DNA from: Oleispira antarctica RB-8
Lineage (GTDB): Bacteria; Pseudomonadota; Gammaproteobacteria; Pseudomonadales; Oceanobacteraceae
Reading direction: 5' to 3'
Length of the DNA: 64,000 nt
Assembly (NCBI GenBank): GCA_000967895.1
Contig: FO203512.1
Coordinates: 2,379,350 to 2,443,349 of the forward strand
A model generated the notes under the pieces. It made no database searches. It was not told the origin of the DNA and was given only the letters and a program-made list of their open reading frames with translations. Numbering within the stretch: the first letter of the stretch is position 1; every line of letters starts with the position of its first letter. Shown here in pieces: positions 63,023 to 64,000 of the stretch. The position numbers and the translations under genes were made by a program.

Positions 63023-63919
63023 ATGGGAATCTGGGTATTTTTCACCATTATGGCGGTAGTAATGCAATCAGTGCGTTCGGCCGCACAAAAGAACTTATCA
63101 AATAATTTGTCTTCGCTGAGCGTCACTTATACGCGATATATTTATGGATTACCGATTGGTTTAATGTATGTAATCAGCTTATTCATCGTATTCGACATTC
63201 AGGCCGATCAAATCAGCCTAGCCATCAGCCAACTAAAATTCTGGGTATTTGTCTTAATAGCATCCGTCGCTCAAATTTTAGCCACCGCATTTGTGGTGCG
63301 TTTGTTTTCGTACCGTAATTTTTCAGTCGCTATCGCTTTTTCCAAAACCGAAGCAATAATGGCGGGATTGTTTGCCGCAATCTTCTTTCAAGATTACTTG
63401 TCAGAATTAGGCTGGATTGCCGTGGGCTTAGGCGTTATTGGCATTGCATTGTTATCGAAAATCAACATTAGGCAATTATCATCAATTCCCAAGAAGGCAT
63501 TATTCTATGGAATTGGTTCAGGGGTATTGTTTGCGTTTACCAGCTTAAGTTTACGGGAGGCCAGCTTGATATTGAATTTACCATTATTACTAAGTGCCTC
63601 CGTCACTTTAGTATTTATGTTGATTTTACAGTCTGCTATTTGTTACATAGCCATCAAAAAGACACAAAGCGAACAATTAATTAAGATTAAGTCACACAGG
63701 AAAACAGCGTGGTTTATTGGCATCACCAGTGCATTAGGTTCAATTGGCTGGTTCAGTGCGATGAGTTTACAGCACGTGGCCATAGTGAAAACATTGGGGC
63801 AGTTAGAAATGGTGTTTATGCTATTGCTGTCGGTGTTTTACTTTAAAGAGAAAGTAAGCCGCCAAGAATTATGTGGTATTGGCTTGATTTCGTTGAGTGT
63901 GGTGTTTGTGTTTATTTGA
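63023..63919 (+). CDS. EamA/DMT-family transporter
   Basis: 298 residues with about ten membrane segments in two repeats, as in EamA exporters (N-terminal MGIWVFFTIMAVVMQSVRSA; C-terminal VAIVKTLGQLEMVFMLLLSV, YFKEKVSRQELCGIGLISLS). ATG 63023 preceded by AGAGG. Substrate unknown; family members move amino acids and metabolites. Confidence 0.88.
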   Translation: MGIWVFFTIMAVVMQSVRSAAQKNLSNNLSSLSVTYTRYIYGLPIGLMYVISLFIVFDIQADQISLAISQLKFWVFVLIASVAQILATAFVVRLFSYRNFSVAIAFSKTEAIMAGLFAAIFFQDYLSELGWIAVGLGVIGIALLSKINIRQLSSIPKKALFYGIGSGVLFAFTSLSLREASLILNLPLLLSASVTLVFMLILQSAICYIAIKKTQSEQLIKIKSHRKTAWFIGITSALGSIGWFSAMSLQHVAIVKTLGQLEMVFMLLLSVFYFKEKVSRQELCGIGLISLSVVFVFI

Positions 63920-63962
63920 ATAGTTAGCGTCAATTAAGAGGCATTGATAGCACTTTCACAAA

Positions 63963-63999
63963 AATGCCACAGGCTTTTATTCATAAGGGCTGTGGCATT
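63963..63999. terminator. Hairpin downstream of the EamA gene
   Basis: 10-bp perfect stem AATGCCACAG (63963-63972) with 63990-63999, 17-base loop. Near the window edge, so any T run cannot be judged. Confidence 0.5.
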
Positions 64000-64000
64000 G

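Overview
The window looks like a chromosome segment of a marine, heterotrophic gammaproteobacterium, probably Oceanospirillales-like (Oleispira/Thalassolituus type). The evidence is the protein families and their order: RimO, SbcB and TusA of gammaproteobacterial type, a cNOR nitric oxide reductase cluster, the singlet-oxygen sigma/ChrR-CFA-photolyase module, and moderate to low GC. The genus assignment is an inference. No rRNA, tRNA, CRISPR array or replication origin was recognised.

Layout. 1-1300: MarR regulator and a HlyD-type efflux adaptor behind a promoter with two palindromic operators. 1300-10600: housekeeping genes (rimO, sbcB, a lipoprotein hydrolase, a large DUF349 protein, tusA, an AmpG-like transporter, a FrnE/DsbA-like protein). 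10800-19100: a histidine kinase/response regulator pair convergent with norCB, a ferredoxin-like membrane protein and norD; norC has an FNR-type site. 19200-26500: an unknown exported protein, a lone ThDP enzyme, a four-gene operon of a J-domain protein plus three unrecognised acidic proteins, and hipBA with palindromic operators.

27428-34533 is the accessory core: eight integron attC-like sites separating eight minus-strand cassettes, with no integrase gene in the window (a CALIN-type array). One cassette encodes a CARB/RTG-like class A beta-lactamase. A complete group IIC (attC-type) intron with its reverse transcriptase sits between two cassettes. A 236-bp element bounded by 18-bp inverted repeats lies just upstream of the first cassette.

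35200-46960: a photo-oxidative stress module. An ECF sigma factor and its ChrR zinc anti-sigma factor are divergent from an operon for an FAD oxidoreductase, photolyase, fatty-acid desaturase, SnoaL-like protein, amine oxidase, DUF1365 and CFA synthase, and are followed by an SDR/DUF2878/DUF3833 operon. Both operons carry TGATCC-like/N16/CGTA promoters. 47000-50150: cyanase, a PP2C phosphatase-kinase fusion and a formate/nitrite transporter behind a sigma-54 promoter, pointing to nitrogen control. 50560-53500: GST, PepSY-type membrane protein, small proteins and a c'-type cytochrome. 53800-60600: a tightly coupled RDD-SpoIIM-DUF4129-DUF4350-MoxR-DUF58 operon. 60600-64000: membrane proteins, a GRDP-like glycine-rich protein and an EamA transporter.

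Non-ATG starts are common (TTG and GTG supported by Shine-Dalgarno sequences), and at least seven genes carry short tandem repeats, which suggests a slippage-prone genome.
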